Below, one piece after another: positions 24,089 through 32,148 of a stretch of DNA of 34,346 bases. The DNA is from an uncultured Bacteroidales bacterium. Its GTDB lineage: Bacteria > Bacteroidota > Bacteroidia > Bacteroidales > Bacteroidaceae. The position numbers and the translations under genes are program-made. The notes below the pieces were generated by a model. It was given only the letters and a program-made list of their open reading frames with translations, was not told where the DNA came from and searched no databases. Position 1 is the stretch's first letter. Every line of letters starts with the position of its first letter. The stretch is taken from the NCBI GenBank assembly GCA_937898885.1, contig CALDKD010000054.1, positions 1 to 34,346 of the forward strand, written 5' to 3'.

Positions 24089-24519
24089 TTCTTACCGCTA
24101 TGGCCGAAACCACCTGCGCCACGCTCCGTCTGGTCAAGCTCATCAACCGGCTCCCAGCTTATCTGCTCGTGACGCGCTATCACCATCTGCGCTATGCGCT
24201 CACCATCCTCAATTACAAAATCCTCGGTGGACAGGTTTATCAGAATCACTCCTATCTCGCCACGATAGTCGGCATCAATGGTGCCGGGGGCATTCAGAAC
24301 TGTGATTCCCTTCTTTATGGCAAGCCCGCTGCGTGGCCTTACCTGAGCCTCATATCCTGCAGGCAAAGCTATAAAGAGGCCTGTAGGTATGATTTTGCGC
24401 TCCATAGGCTTGAGCACTATAGGAGCATCAATGTTTGCCCTGAGGTCCATACCTGCCGACAGCGGTGTGGCATACTCCGGCAGCTGATGTCTGGAACGGT
24501 TTATTATTTGAATCTGCAT
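24085..24519 (-). CDS. dut: dUTP diphosphatase
   Basis: Dut hydrolyses dUTP to dUMP and pyrophosphate, keeping uracil out of DNA and supplying dTMP synthesis. The 144-residue trimeric-type protein shows the usual motifs in order: SAGMDLRA (21-28), RPRSGLA (61-67), GTIDADYRGEIGV, ERIAQMV and the C-terminal GAGGFGHSG that closes over the active site. It is divergent from dgt and overlaps the TPR gene start by 4 bp. Confidence 0.96.
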   Translation of the reverse strand: MQIQIINRSRHQLPEYATPLSAGMDLRANIDAPIVLKPMERKIIPTGLFIALPAGYEAQVRPRSGLAIKKGITVLNAPGTIDADYRGEIGVILINLSTEDFVIEDGERIAQMVIARHEQISWEPVDELDQTERGAGGFGHSGKK

Positions 24520-24528
24520 CGCTTTATT

Positions 24529-24560
24529 TTTGGTTTCTGCGAAAGTAATAATTAATTTTG
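24529..24560 (+). promoter_or_regulatory. Promoter of dgt
   Basis: TTTG (24529-24532), a 20-bp spacer and TAATTTTG (24553-24560) match the Bacteroidota -33/-7 promoter pattern well. Transcription would start near 24566, leaving a leader of about 20 bases before the ATG at 24585. Confidence 0.65.
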
Positions 24561-24584
24561 AGACTTGATAAAAAGCGACTGTCT

Positions 24585-25922
24585 ATGGAGTGGGAAAATA
24601 TCATATCCGGCAAAAGGTTGGGAATGGAGATGCTGTACGAGGAGAGCGACGAGGACCGCTCAACCTTTCAGCGCGACTATGACAGACTTGTCTTCTCCGC
24701 GCCGTTCCGCCGGCTCCAGAACAAGACGCAGGTATTTCCGCTGCCGGGAAGCGTCTTCGTGCACAACCGTCTTACCCATAGCCTTGAGGTAGCCTGCGTA
24801 GGCCGCTCACTGGGTAATGTCATTGCCCGCAAGCTCACTGAGAAGTATCCGCACCTTGCCGAGACCGCCATCACCGAGACCGGCAACATAGTAAGCGCAG
24901 CCTGTCTGGCCCACGATATGGGCAATCCTCCGTTCGGCCACTCCGGCGAGAAAGCCATATCGGCCTATTTCACCGAGGGAAAGGGACTGGCATTGAGAGA
25001 CCAGCTGCAGGACAATCCCGCTTTCTGGACCGACATCATCAACTTTGAGGGTAACGCCAACGCCTTCCGCCTTCTGGCCCACAAGTTCCTGGGCCGTAGG
25101 AACGGAGGCTTCGCAATGACCTATTCCACCCTTGCCTCAATAGCAAAATACCCCTATTCATCGGTATATGCGCAGGGCAAGCACAAGTTCGGATTCTTTC
25201 AGAGTGAGGCTGAGCTTTTTGAGCGCATTGCCACCGAGTTGGGAATGATTCGCCTGAGCCAGCCCGGGCAACCGCTCAAATATGCCCGATACCCGTTTGT
25301 ATGGCTGGTTGAGGCCGCCGATGACATCTGCTATCTGCTGATGGATATGGAGGACGCGCACAAGCTCAGGCTTATGTCAACCGCCGAGGCCAAAGAGTAT
25401 ATGATGGCCTTTATGCAGCCCGGGGAGCGTGCCCACGCCGAGAGCATCTGCCGTATGGTTACCGATGCCAACGAGCAGATATCCTACCTGCGCTCCAAGC
25501 TGGTGGGAATGCTTGTGGCCGAATGTACCGATGTTTTCATGCAGAACGAGAGGTCCATCCTTGACGGCACCTTCAGCGGCTCACTCATCAAGCACATCAG
25601 CGACACCCCAAGGGAGGCATACCGGAACCTGAGCAAAGTGTCCATAGAGCGCATATACCGCTCAAAGGAGGTGCTCGATGTGGAGCTTGCCGGCTTCCAG
25701 ATAATAAGCACCCTTCTGGACCTTATGACCGATGCCGTACTCCACCCCGACAAAGAGTACTCCAAGCTGCTGATAGGCCGCGTGTCAAGCCAGTACGAGA
25801 TAAACGGTCCCGACCTCTACACCAAGATACTGGCCGTGCTGGACTACATCTCCGGTATGACCGATGTCTATGCCCTGGACGTATATCGCAAAATCAACGG
25901 CAACAGCCTGCCGGCTGTATAA
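24585..25922 (+). CDS. dgt: Deoxyguanosinetriphosphate triphosphohydrolase-like protein
   Basis: Dgt-type HD-domain enzymes cut dGTP or other dNTPs to the nucleoside and triphosphate. The 445-residue protein has FSAPFRRLQNKTQVFP, then RLTHSLEVA with metal-site His65, and AHDMGNPPFGHSGE with the His110-Asp111 pair and His119. The frame stays open upstream from a TTG at 24558, but that codon is part of the predicted promoter, so the ATG at 24585 is chosen. The gene is divergent from dut, pairing two dNTP-pool enzymes. dGTPase-type proteins can also restrict phage by depleting dNTPs; nothing here points specifically to that. Confidence 0.93.
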   Translation: MEWENIISGKRLGMEMLYEESDEDRSTFQRDYDRLVFSAPFRRLQNKTQVFPLPGSVFVHNRLTHSLEVACVGRSLGNVIARKLTEKYPHLAETAITETGNIVSAACLAHDMGNPPFGHSGEKAISAYFTEGKGLALRDQLQDNPAFWTDIINFEGNANAFRLLAHKFLGRRNGGFAMTYSTLASIAKYPYSSVYAQGKHKFGFFQSEAELFERIATELGMIRLSQPGQPLKYARYPFVWLVEAADDICYLLMDMEDAHKLRLMSTAEAKEYMMAFMQPGERAHAESICRMVTDANEQISYLRSKLVGMLVAECTDVFMQNERSILDGTFSGSLIKHISDTPREAYRNLSKVSIERIYRSKEVLDVELAGFQIISTLLDLMTDAVLHPDKEYSKLLIGRVSSQYEINGPDLYTKILAVLDYISGMTDVYALDVYRKINGNSLPAV

Positions 25923-25949
25923 TACTGAATAAGCAACACAAAAACAAAA

Positions 25950-27152
25950 ATGGAACACAGATTCAGACTCTCACTGACAGCGCAGATTGGACTTGCGCTG
26001 GCTCTAGGATTCATAGTAGGAATTCTTCTGCAGAACAATGTTGACCTCGCAAACGGATACATCAAGCCATTTGGCACCATTTTCCTGAACCTTCTCAAGT
26101 TCATCGTCGTGCCGCTTGTGCTTTTCTCATTGATATCCGGCCTCATATCAATGAAAGACATATCGGCCCTAGGCCGTCTGGGTCTGCGTACATTACTCTA
26201 TTTTATGGCAACCACCGTTGTGGCGGTAACACTTGGACTCGTAATCTCCACGCTGCTCAGGAACACCTTTCCGGTTATTACCATATCAACCGACTCATCT
26301 TACGGACAGGCTGGTTGTATCTCATTTATGGATCAGATAATAAACATCTTTCCAAAGAATATCATAGAGCCGTTCAGCAGTTCAGAAATGATGCAGGTTA
26401 TAGTCATTGCACTGCTCATAGGATTCGCCATAGTCAAGTCGGGGCAGAAAGCAGAGCCACTGGCAAAACTGATTATAAGCGCAAACGATGTAATCGCAAC
26501 CATTCTGGGCTTCATTATGAGACTGGCGCCGATAGGAGTATTCTGCCTGCTATGCCCTGTAGTAGCTGAGAACGGAATACAGATATTTGGCACATATGCC
26601 GCACTCATCGGCATAGCATACCTGTGTTTCCTTACTCACGCCATCATTGTCTACGCCAGTTGCGTATGGTCAATGGGGAAGGTAACCCCAGGCAAATTCT
26701 TCAAGGGAATATTCCCGGCAATGATGTTCGCCTTCTCAAGCGACTCATCGGTTGCCACACTGCCAGTATCAACAAAGTGTGTGGAAAGCCTGGGAGTGCG
26801 CAAGAGCATCTCCAACTTTGTCCTTCCTCTGGGCGCTACCATCAATATGGATGGCGTTGCCATATACCTTGGTGTGACATCGGTCTTCGTAGCCCACTGC
26901 TGCGGCATTGACCTCACTCTGAGTCAATACCTGTCAATAGCCTTTGCCAGCACCATAGCCTCAATAGGCACCCCCGGTGTTCCCGGAGGCTCGCTGGCGC
27001 TGATGGCAATGGTCTTCGCCTCGGCAGATCTCCCTATTGAGGGTGTGGCCATTGTGGCCGGCATTGACCGCATAATAGATATGGGCCGCACAATGATGTC
27101 AGTAACTGGCGATGCCAGTTGTGCCGTTATCATGGAGCGGTTTGAGAAATAA
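25950..27152 (+). CDS. Dicarboxylate/amino acid:cation symporter (SDF/DAACS family)
   Basis: The 400-residue polytopic membrane protein has the family landmarks: the serine-rich hairpin around FSSDSSVATLPVSTKC, the cation-binding GATINMDG, and a second hairpin with GTPGVPGGS. Members carry glutamate, aspartate or C4-dicarboxylates with sodium or protons. The substrate cannot be fixed from sequence. It begins 27 bp after dgt and may be cotranscribed. It converges on the amidohydrolase gene, with a hairpin between them. Confidence 0.93.
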   Translation: MEHRFRLSLTAQIGLALALGFIVGILLQNNVDLANGYIKPFGTIFLNLLKFIVVPLVLFSLISGLISMKDISALGRLGLRTLLYFMATTVVAVTLGLVISTLLRNTFPVITISTDSSYGQAGCISFMDQIINIFPKNIIEPFSSSEMMQVIVIALLIGFAIVKSGQKAEPLAKLIISANDVIATILGFIMRLAPIGVFCLLCPVVAENGIQIFGTYAALIGIAYLCFLTHAIIVYASCVWSMGKVTPGKFFKGIFPAMMFAFSSDSSVATLPVSTKCVESLGVRKSISNFVLPLGATINMDGVAIYLGVTSVFVAHCCGIDLTLSQYLSIAFASTIASIGTPGVPGGSLALMAMVFASADLPIEGVAIVAGIDRIIDMGRTMMSVTGDASCAVIMERFEK

Positions 27153-27215
27153 CTATGCCCGCAAATGCAAACAAGCCTGACCGCAGCACAATGCCGGAGG
27201 CTCTTTTGAATTAAT

Positions 27216-27246
27216 AGAAAGGCGAGTAACCTCGCGTTCTCTTTCT
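27216..27246. terminator. Bidirectional terminator between the symporter and amidohydrolase genes
   Basis: GCGAG (27222-27226), loop TAAC and CTCGC (27231-27235) form a stem that can be extended by AGAAAG (27216-27221) pairing with CTTTCT across an internal loop. Pyrimidine-rich sequence follows on both strands, as expected between convergent genes. Confidence 0.5.
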
Positions 27247-27247
27247 C

Positions 27248-28981
27248 TTATTCACCGAAGACCTTCACGCCATCGACGTATGTAGCTACCACCTTGGCAT
27301 CCGGAACATTCTCGATCGGATCATTGAGGAAGTCCACGTCACAGATGGAAAGGTTGGCGATCATTCCGCTCTTGAGCTGACCCAGACGATTCTCTTCCTT
27401 GATCTGCCAGGCGACATTGACCGTCATCGCCTCGAGAGCCTGCTGAGGTGTCACTGCCTCAGTAATATTTTGAATACCGGCTTCTCCATAGACAGGGGAG
27501 GTGCGTTTGACAGCCGTGTAAACGGTAAGAGGTATACTGATGCTGGGTGACACCGGATAATCGCTGTGGAAATTGACCTTGCAACCGGCATCGAAGAAAG
27601 ACTTGACGCGGTACTCTGAATCCACCCTTTCCTGGCCGAGGTACGCGACTTCGTGCTTGTTGTATTCAGGATCAATCGGGGCCCACAGAGGAGCACAGAC
27701 CGGAATTATGTTGTTGTCGGCCATCTTCTGGATGTCCTCAGACTTGATGATCTGAAGATGGGCCATAGTGTTTCTGGCATCGCTCACACCGGCGGCCTTC
27801 TGTCCCTTAATTATTCCTTCAACGGCAGTGCGGATGGCCCCGTCACCGATAGTGTGGAAATGAACATTCATCCCGTTCTTGTTGGCGAACTCGACAGCCT
27901 CGGCAACGCGGTTGGGATCAGGAAAGCTCTTCTTTCCATAATAGGTGGGATCGTCGTTATAAGGCTCGAGAAGCCAAGCGGTGTGCGCCTCCACAACGCC
28001 GTCCATGAAAATCTTCACGCCATATACCTGGAAATATTCATTCTGATACTGCTTGTGGTGCTCCAGAACCGTATTGAGGTCACCCCAGAACTTCTCATCC
28101 GGCATAGGGTCCTGGACACATTCCATAGCATAGGTACGGAGTTTCCAAAGGCCCGACGTTGCAAGTTCCATCCACGCATCCTTCTCGTTTCCGCCCGTTG
28201 TAATGGCCGCCTCCACAACACCAGTGATACCATAGGAGAACGCTATATCCTGCCATTTGAGAAGAGCGGTCTTAAGCTCCTCCTTGGAGAGCAGGAGCGC
28301 AGGACGCACAATCTCCATCGCATTCTCTGAAATGTATCCGGTAGGAAAACCATTGTCATCGACACGGATACAGTCTGTGCCGTACTTTTCAATATTTGCC
28401 GGGTCATCTACTTTGTAGGTTTTGATGGCGCAGGTGTTGATCCACATAGAGTGGCCGTCAACCGAAGAAAGCACCATAGGCACATTGGGGCAGATGGGGT
28501 CAAGCATAGCCGCAGTAGGGAGAACGTCGAACTTCACGGACCAGCCGGCACCCTTGTATATTTTCCTGTCCGGGTGCTCCCTCACGTCCTTCTTCATAAG
28601 CGCGACAAAGTCATCCATGGTTGTCTCGAGGTCGTTGTCGATTGACGCAAGGTTGACCTGGTCATAGCGTGAGGCCACCTCCATTCCGTGAAGGTGTCCC
28701 TCCAGGAAACCGGGATAGATGTATGCCTTAGGGTATTCCAGGACTTCTGTCTTATCACCACAATATTTCCTTGCCTCATCAAGGGTTCCCACATACTGCA
28801 CCTTCCCACTCTTGACAGTCATAGCGTTGGCCCTGGGGTTTTCCTTGTCCATAGTGATGATGTTTCCGACAAACATCACATCGGCTTCACCATTGAGGTC
28901 GGGATTGACTTCCTCCCCGGAGGTGCAGGATGCCAGGCAAAGGAGCCCTGCCGCAAGAAGGAATAAAAGTGATTTCTTCAT
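27248..28981 (-). CDS. Amidohydrolase family 3 lipoprotein (YtcJ-like)
   Basis: The 577-residue protein has a lipoprotein signal with lipobox Cys19 (LASC). The mature part is a metal-dependent amidohydrolase of the family-3/YtcJ type: GNIITMD near residue 40, the metal-binding His96-x-His98 in EGHLHG, HFHTIGDGAI, MAHLQ and the late metal Asp motif FHSDYPVS. The usual residue before the first HxH is replaced by Glu-Gly. Members hydrolyse amide bonds in varied small molecules. It follows the Ntn-hydrolase lipoprotein gene by 9 bp, so the two probably act in one extracytoplasmic degradative step. Confidence 0.9.
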   Translation of the reverse strand: MKKSLLFLLAAGLLCLASCTSGEEVNPDLNGEADVMFVGNIITMDKENPRANAMTVKSGKVQYVGTLDEARKYCGDKTEVLEYPKAYIYPGFLEGHLHGMEVASRYDQVNLASIDNDLETTMDDFVALMKKDVREHPDRKIYKGAGWSVKFDVLPTAAMLDPICPNVPMVLSSVDGHSMWINTCAIKTYKVDDPANIEKYGTDCIRVDDNGFPTGYISENAMEIVRPALLLSKEELKTALLKWQDIAFSYGITGVVEAAITTGGNEKDAWMELATSGLWKLRTYAMECVQDPMPDEKFWGDLNTVLEHHKQYQNEYFQVYGVKIFMDGVVEAHTAWLLEPYNDDPTYYGKKSFPDPNRVAEAVEFANKNGMNVHFHTIGDGAIRTAVEGIIKGQKAAGVSDARNTMAHLQIIKSEDIQKMADNNIIPVCAPLWAPIDPEYNKHEVAYLGQERVDSEYRVKSFFDAGCKVNFHSDYPVSPSISIPLTVYTAVKRTSPVYGEAGIQNITEAVTPQQALEAMTVNVAWQIKEENRLGQLKSGMIANLSICDVDFLNDPIENVPDAKVVATYVDGVKVFGE

Positions 28982-28990
28982 AGCGTATGG

Positions 28991-30262
28991 TTATTTAAAA
29001 ACTTCTTTCAAATCCACAGTATAGACCTGCGACAAATCGTTTCGTAGGGCGAAGTTGACGGTTAACTGCTTGGGATTGTAAACACAGGACCAATTGGTGA
29101 AATCATTGGGAACCTCGATGCTGTAACGCCCCTCCTGAAGGCAGAGCATAGCTTCCTTCTCGGTCATTGTAGGCTTGTAGTAGTTCATCATATGAGCAAC
29201 GCGCATCTTTGCCGACATCTTGACCTGCCAGTCGTTGGCGGTGGCAGGTGTGATGGGGTTCGGATAGGCAAGGAATGCCTCAGGGTTGCGGTAGTAGTTT
29301 TCGATGCTGTACCACTCATAGGGCATATGTAGGCCTGCCACTAAGCCATATACATAGAGCTGCTCTATCTCGCGCATTACATGGAGTTCGTTTTTCCAAT
29401 ATTCGAAGATTGCCCAATCGCCTGTGGCATCGGCTATCATCCAGTGTACGTTGAGACCTGGCATGATGTTGATCATGTCATGTTTGCGAAGGAGTTCCTC
29501 CACTTCCTTCACGGTCTTGCACTTGGAGAGGATGAGGTTATGCATGAGCGATGCGGAGATGGCTTTCTTGCCGGTATTCTGATTGAGGCGGTCTGGGTTG
29601 TCGTCATTGAAACTGGGAAGTTGGTAGGCGCCGAAGCAGAGACCGTACTCATTCATGCCGTCCATAGTAGCGAGAGGAACGCGCATAAGGCGGTGAAGAG
29701 AGGTTTTGCCATCGCTCAACAAGCCGTCGCCATTATGACCGTTGGTACCTTGATATAGGACGGAATTATAGTCGGGGGCGGTAAACTGGATGTACTTGTA
29801 GCCGTTGGTGCTGTTGAAAACCAGGAGCATGGGACCGTGCGCACCATCGAAATTGCGGCCAAGCAGGAGTCCGCCCTGGGGCGACTTACACACGAAACCA
29901 GAGCAGGCCTTGGAAGTTGATTCGACTGTGGGCTCGGCTCCTTCCGGTGTAAAATGGAACTCGCCAAAGGCGTTATCAAAAGCGTCCTTCGTGCGATAAT
30001 CGCCATTGACCAACTCATCAAGGTGCAGGTCAGCGGTGTAGTTCATCGTGTAGAGAACATCGGATATACAGCGCAAAGAGGAGAGCGTAGCATCCGCCTG
30101 TGGATCCTTGCACCACTGTGCATTTTTGGGATTTGTGACCGTCTCACCCACTTTTGTCACATCGGTGGGATTGTCAATTGGAGGAACAACAACCTCCGGT
30201 TCTTCTTTGTCACAGGCAAAGAAAGAAAGTGTGAAAGCAAGAAGTAATAAAACTTTTCTCAT
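28991..30262 (-). CDS. Lipoprotein Ntn-hydrolase, linear amide C-N hydrolase/C45 type
   Basis: The 423-residue protein has a lipoprotein signal (lipobox Cys17, FFAC). The segment CSGFV at 120-124, followed by GLLLGRNFDG (131-140), matches the nucleophile region of cysteine Ntn hydrolases such as choloylglycine hydrolases, penicillin V acylases and C45 acyltransferases. The nucleophile would be Cys120, so autocleavage would have to remove about 100 residues after the lipid anchor. Further family-like segments are NEYGLCFGAYQLP and HWMIADATGDWAIFEY. Possible substrates are conjugated bile salts, N-acyl amides or beta-lactam-like amides; none can be chosen from sequence. It is the first gene of a leftward pair with the amidohydrolase. 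Confidence 0.78.
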   Translation of the reverse strand: MRKVLLLLAFTLSFFACDKEEPEVVVPPIDNPTDVTKVGETVTNPKNAQWCKDPQADATLSSLRCISDVLYTMNYTADLHLDELVNGDYRTKDAFDNAFGEFHFTPEGAEPTVESTSKACSGFVCKSPQGGLLLGRNFDGAHGPMLLVFNSTNGYKYIQFTAPDYNSVLYQGTNGHNGDGLLSDGKTSLHRLMRVPLATMDGMNEYGLCFGAYQLPSFNDDNPDRLNQNTGKKAISASLMHNLILSKCKTVKEVEELLRKHDMINIMPGLNVHWMIADATGDWAIFEYWKNELHVMREIEQLYVYGLVAGLHMPYEWYSIENYYRNPEAFLAYPNPITPATANDWQVKMSAKMRVAHMMNYYKPTMTEKEAMLCLQEGRYSIEVPNDFTNWSCVYNPKQLTVNFALRNDLSQVYTVDLKEVFK

Positions 30263-30459
30263 ATCAATATTTCATTAATGTCGAATTTGATTCGTTGTAT
30301 CTTTGAGTTCCTTGTCACGCATACAATCCGTAAATATACTTTTTTTTCGGGAAGATACAACTAAGGTTCGTTTTTTTGTATGTTATATGAAAACAATGTA
30401 TTCAAAATTCCATGAGTTTCTGTCAACAATCCAATTTGATAAATAATTAGGGAGAAAAT

Positions 30460-30651
30460 TTGAAAGATAGGGAGAAAATCATCGCTGCTATCAAGGAGAA
30501 CGGTCATCATACCACCAACAGCCTTGCTGAGCTGGTTGGAGTCACACCCAAGGCGATTGAAAAGCATCTCGCCAAATTAAAAGCAGAGGGACTGCTCGTA
30601 AGAATAGGCCCCGACAAGGGTGGCCACTGGGAGGTAATAGACAACGACTAA
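30460..30651 (+). pseudogene. C-terminal winged-helix tail of an AlbA_2/ATP-binding-type regulator
   Basis: This short open frame (no ATG, only a TTG at 30460, with an in-frame stop at 30448) encodes about 63 residues with a clear winged-helix pattern: EKIIAAIKENGHHTTNSLAE, then GVTPKAIEKHLAKLKAEGLL and a wing ending RIGPDKGGHWEV. Such tails close the AlbA_2 or Schlafen-like putative DNA-binding ATPase proteins common in Bacteroidales. No upstream part of that protein is visible, so this is probably a remnant. The short repeat AGGGAGAAAAT occurs twice at its start (near 30450 and 30468). Expression from TTG cannot be excluded. Confidence 0.6.
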
Positions 30652-30824
30652 TAGACTAATATCCCAAAATAATCCTGTTCAGACATAGATTGACCAAATG
30701 ATTGATTGTTCAGAAATTACCGACGGAATCTAATAAACAACAGGGGCTCATCGTGGGTTGAAATCTATCGTAAAAAATAATATTATTATCAAGTACGCAG
30801 CACATATATTTCACAGATATGCAC

Positions 30825-30876
30825 TAACTTTGCGATATATACCTAGGCCGCATCTCCATACCATAGAGATACGGCC
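30825..30876 (+). promoter_or_regulatory. Promoter and 5'-UTR hairpin of the Rpn-tail gene
   Basis: TAACTTTG (30825-30832) fits the -7 consensus. The predicted leader contains a hairpin: GGCCG (30846-30850) and ATCTC (30852-30856) pair with GAGAT (30866-30870) and CGGCC (30872-30876) across one mismatch, leaving a 9-nt loop. The ATG follows at 30901, so the leader is about 65 nt. Confidence 0.55.
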
Positions 30877-30900
30877 GCACATTATAAACTATTATTCTAT

Positions 30901-31365
30901 ATGCTTATGAAAAAAGAAGCTGACCAGAGAGACCATTCCACGCCGCAGGCCACTGCGGCAGAGGAGCCTGCGGCTGAGTCAACGTTCATAGAGAGATGGG
31001 CGTACTACGTGCGCGAGATGGGCAACGTGAGCCAGAAGCCCGATGGGCTTGACGGCTACTTCAGCCAGCTGTTCGATGCCTCCAACCGCAGGAACATAGA
31101 GGAACGCAAACTTACAATATACGACAATATGGTACGTGACGAGATTCAGATTCAGGCAGAGAAGCAGTACGCACTGGACGAGCTGCGCGAGGAACTGGAG
31201 CTACAGAGACAGAAAGATGTGGAAGAAGCTAGAGGGCAGGGCATCGAGCGAGGCATTGAGCAGGGCAAGCTTGACACTGCCCGCAAAATGAAGGCCGCCG
31301 GCATCGCCGTCGAGGTAATCAGCCAGTGCACCGGTCTCACGCTAGAGCAGATTGCAGAGCTCTGA
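30901..31365 (+). CDS. Stand-alone C-terminal tail of an Rpn/PD-(D/E)XK nuclease family transposase
   Basis: The 154-residue product (or 152 from the ATG at 30907) starts with a polar segment, then FIERWAYYVREMGN, a helical region, a coiled coil with RGQGIERGIEQGKLDTARKM and the ending GIAVEVISQCTGLTLEQIAE. This is the C-terminal part found in Rpn-type PD-(D/E)XK nuclease family transposases, which are normally about twice as long. The N-terminal nuclease domain is absent, yet the gene has its own promoter-like box, a leader hairpin and a strong 3' hairpin. In E. coli, short C-terminal Rpn forms made from an internal start inhibit the full-length nuclease. This gene could be an independent version of that antitoxin or simply a deletion remnant. 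Confidence 0.7.
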   Translation: MLMKKEADQRDHSTPQATAAEEPAAESTFIERWAYYVREMGNVSQKPDGLDGYFSQLFDASNRRNIEERKLTIYDNMVRDEIQIQAEKQYALDELREELELQRQKDVEEARGQGIERGIEQGKLDTARKMKAAGIAVEVISQCTGLTLEQIAEL

Positions 31366-31384
31366 CACTAACCGCATTTACAAG

Positions 31385-31420
31385 AACGTTCCCGGTCTTT
31401 GTCTTCAGACCGGGAACGTT
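31385..31420 (+). terminator. Strong hairpin after the Rpn-tail gene
   Basis: AACGTTCCCGGTCT (31385-31398) pairs perfectly with AGACCGGGAACGTT (31407-31420) around an 8-nt loop, beginning 20 bp after the stop codon. The stem is strong, but no T-tract follows, so it may stabilise the mRNA end rather than terminate by itself. Confidence 0.55.
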
Positions 31421-31736
31421 GCTTATACCAGTGAACCACCTGCCCCTGACCCAAGCGGCGTTGTTACCCAGAACAACCTCTGACCGCTCCGGAAAACACG
31501 GAAGACTTACCACGGTAAGGTGGTAAGGTAAGGTACAGGTATCCAGGACCTGCATTGATTGTAAACATTAATCCTGGTGGCAAAAAAGCATTACGCACTA
31601 TATTGTTCAAAAGGCCAATTTTATTTCTCTAGTTGGGTAGCAAAATTTATCCAACTGGCCAGCAAAAATCAGCCAATTGCAAAAACATCGCGCGACAGGC
31701 GTTCGCAGACAGGAATATGTATGGATTTTTTTCAAG

Positions 31737-31768
31737 CACCTTAACACCTTACCACCTTAACGCCTTAC
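31737..31768. repeat. Four tandem octamers of the CACCTTAm type
   Basis: The units are CACCTTAA (31737), CACCTTAC (31745), CACCTTAA (31753) and CGCCTTAC (31761). About 210 bp to the left, GGTAAGGTGGTAAGGTAAGG (31514-31533) carries the same core in reverse orientation. The pair therefore forms an imperfect long-range inverted repeat. Confidence 0.75.
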
Positions 31769-31963
31769 TTTCGGCCGGCTCACAGTGAATCAACTTAAAC
31801 CTTTCAAAAAAACCTCACGCCAAAGTGATAGTACTATAATTAAATATCCCACTCTACATTAACGTGAGCTCGATGAAATATGATTAATTGATAATTTGAT
31901 GATTAGCGGGAATTGTCGTAAATTTATAGTGGACTAGACAAAAACCCACAACAAACTCTCGCT

Positions 31964-32148
31964 ATGTTCACCGACGATAAATTACTGAAATATTCTGTCT
32001 TGCCGATGATTTCTGCAAGTTTTTCAATTCACAGGTCAAGAAATACACGTTGGCAGATCAGTCAGGCAGTGAAAACAAACGTAAGCATCACAGAGAACCG
32101 ACAATGTCCAAAGCTGAGATTATGCTGATAATGATACTGTTTCACGAT
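31964..32148 (+). pseudogene. N-terminal fragment of an IS982-family transposase with a one-base deletion
   Basis: The ATG at 31964 gives MFTDDK. The frame then breaks: restoring one A in the AAA run near 31978-31981 yields ITEIFCLADDFCKFF, then KKYTLADQSGSENKRKHH, TMSKAEIMLIMILFHD. This is the recognisable N-terminus of Bacteroidales IS982-type transposases. Similarity stops abruptly at about 32148, before any catalytic DDE residue. The sequence AAAACCCACAACAAACTC just upstream may be the end of the element. The fragment is inactive. Confidence 0.72.

Larger units (their letters stand above)
31366..31963. other. 598-bp region without a supported gene; hairpins and octamer repeats
   Basis: No open frame here resembles a protein. 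The region holds a 14-bp-stem hairpin (31385-31420), a second hairpin CTTACCAC/GTGGTAAG (31506-31527), and an octamer array (31737-31768) whose units resemble the reverse complement of the 31506-31533 sequence. An AT-rich stretch leads to the IS982 fragment. The ORFs at 31326-31526 (+) and 31337-31555 (-) run through the hairpins and look spurious. Confidence 0.7.

Noticed and set aside
24558..24584. TTG start for dgt
   Set aside because: The TTG is part of the predicted -7 box; the ATG at 24585 gives the normal MEWENI start.
27155..27214. 19-codon ORF MPANANKPDRSTMPEALLN after the symporter gene
   Set aside because: It is too short to support, has no clear family, and lies directly before the terminator; it might be a truncated gene start but cannot be shown.
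30295..30360. 9-bp inverted repeat TTGTATCTT/AAGATACAA upstream of the Ntn-hydrolase gene
   Set aside because: It is short and widely spaced, with no sign of a mobile element or known operator; too weak to call a feature.
31326..31555. Small open frames on both strands around the hairpin after the Rpn tail
   Set aside because: They run through palindromic and repeated sequence and show no protein-like features.
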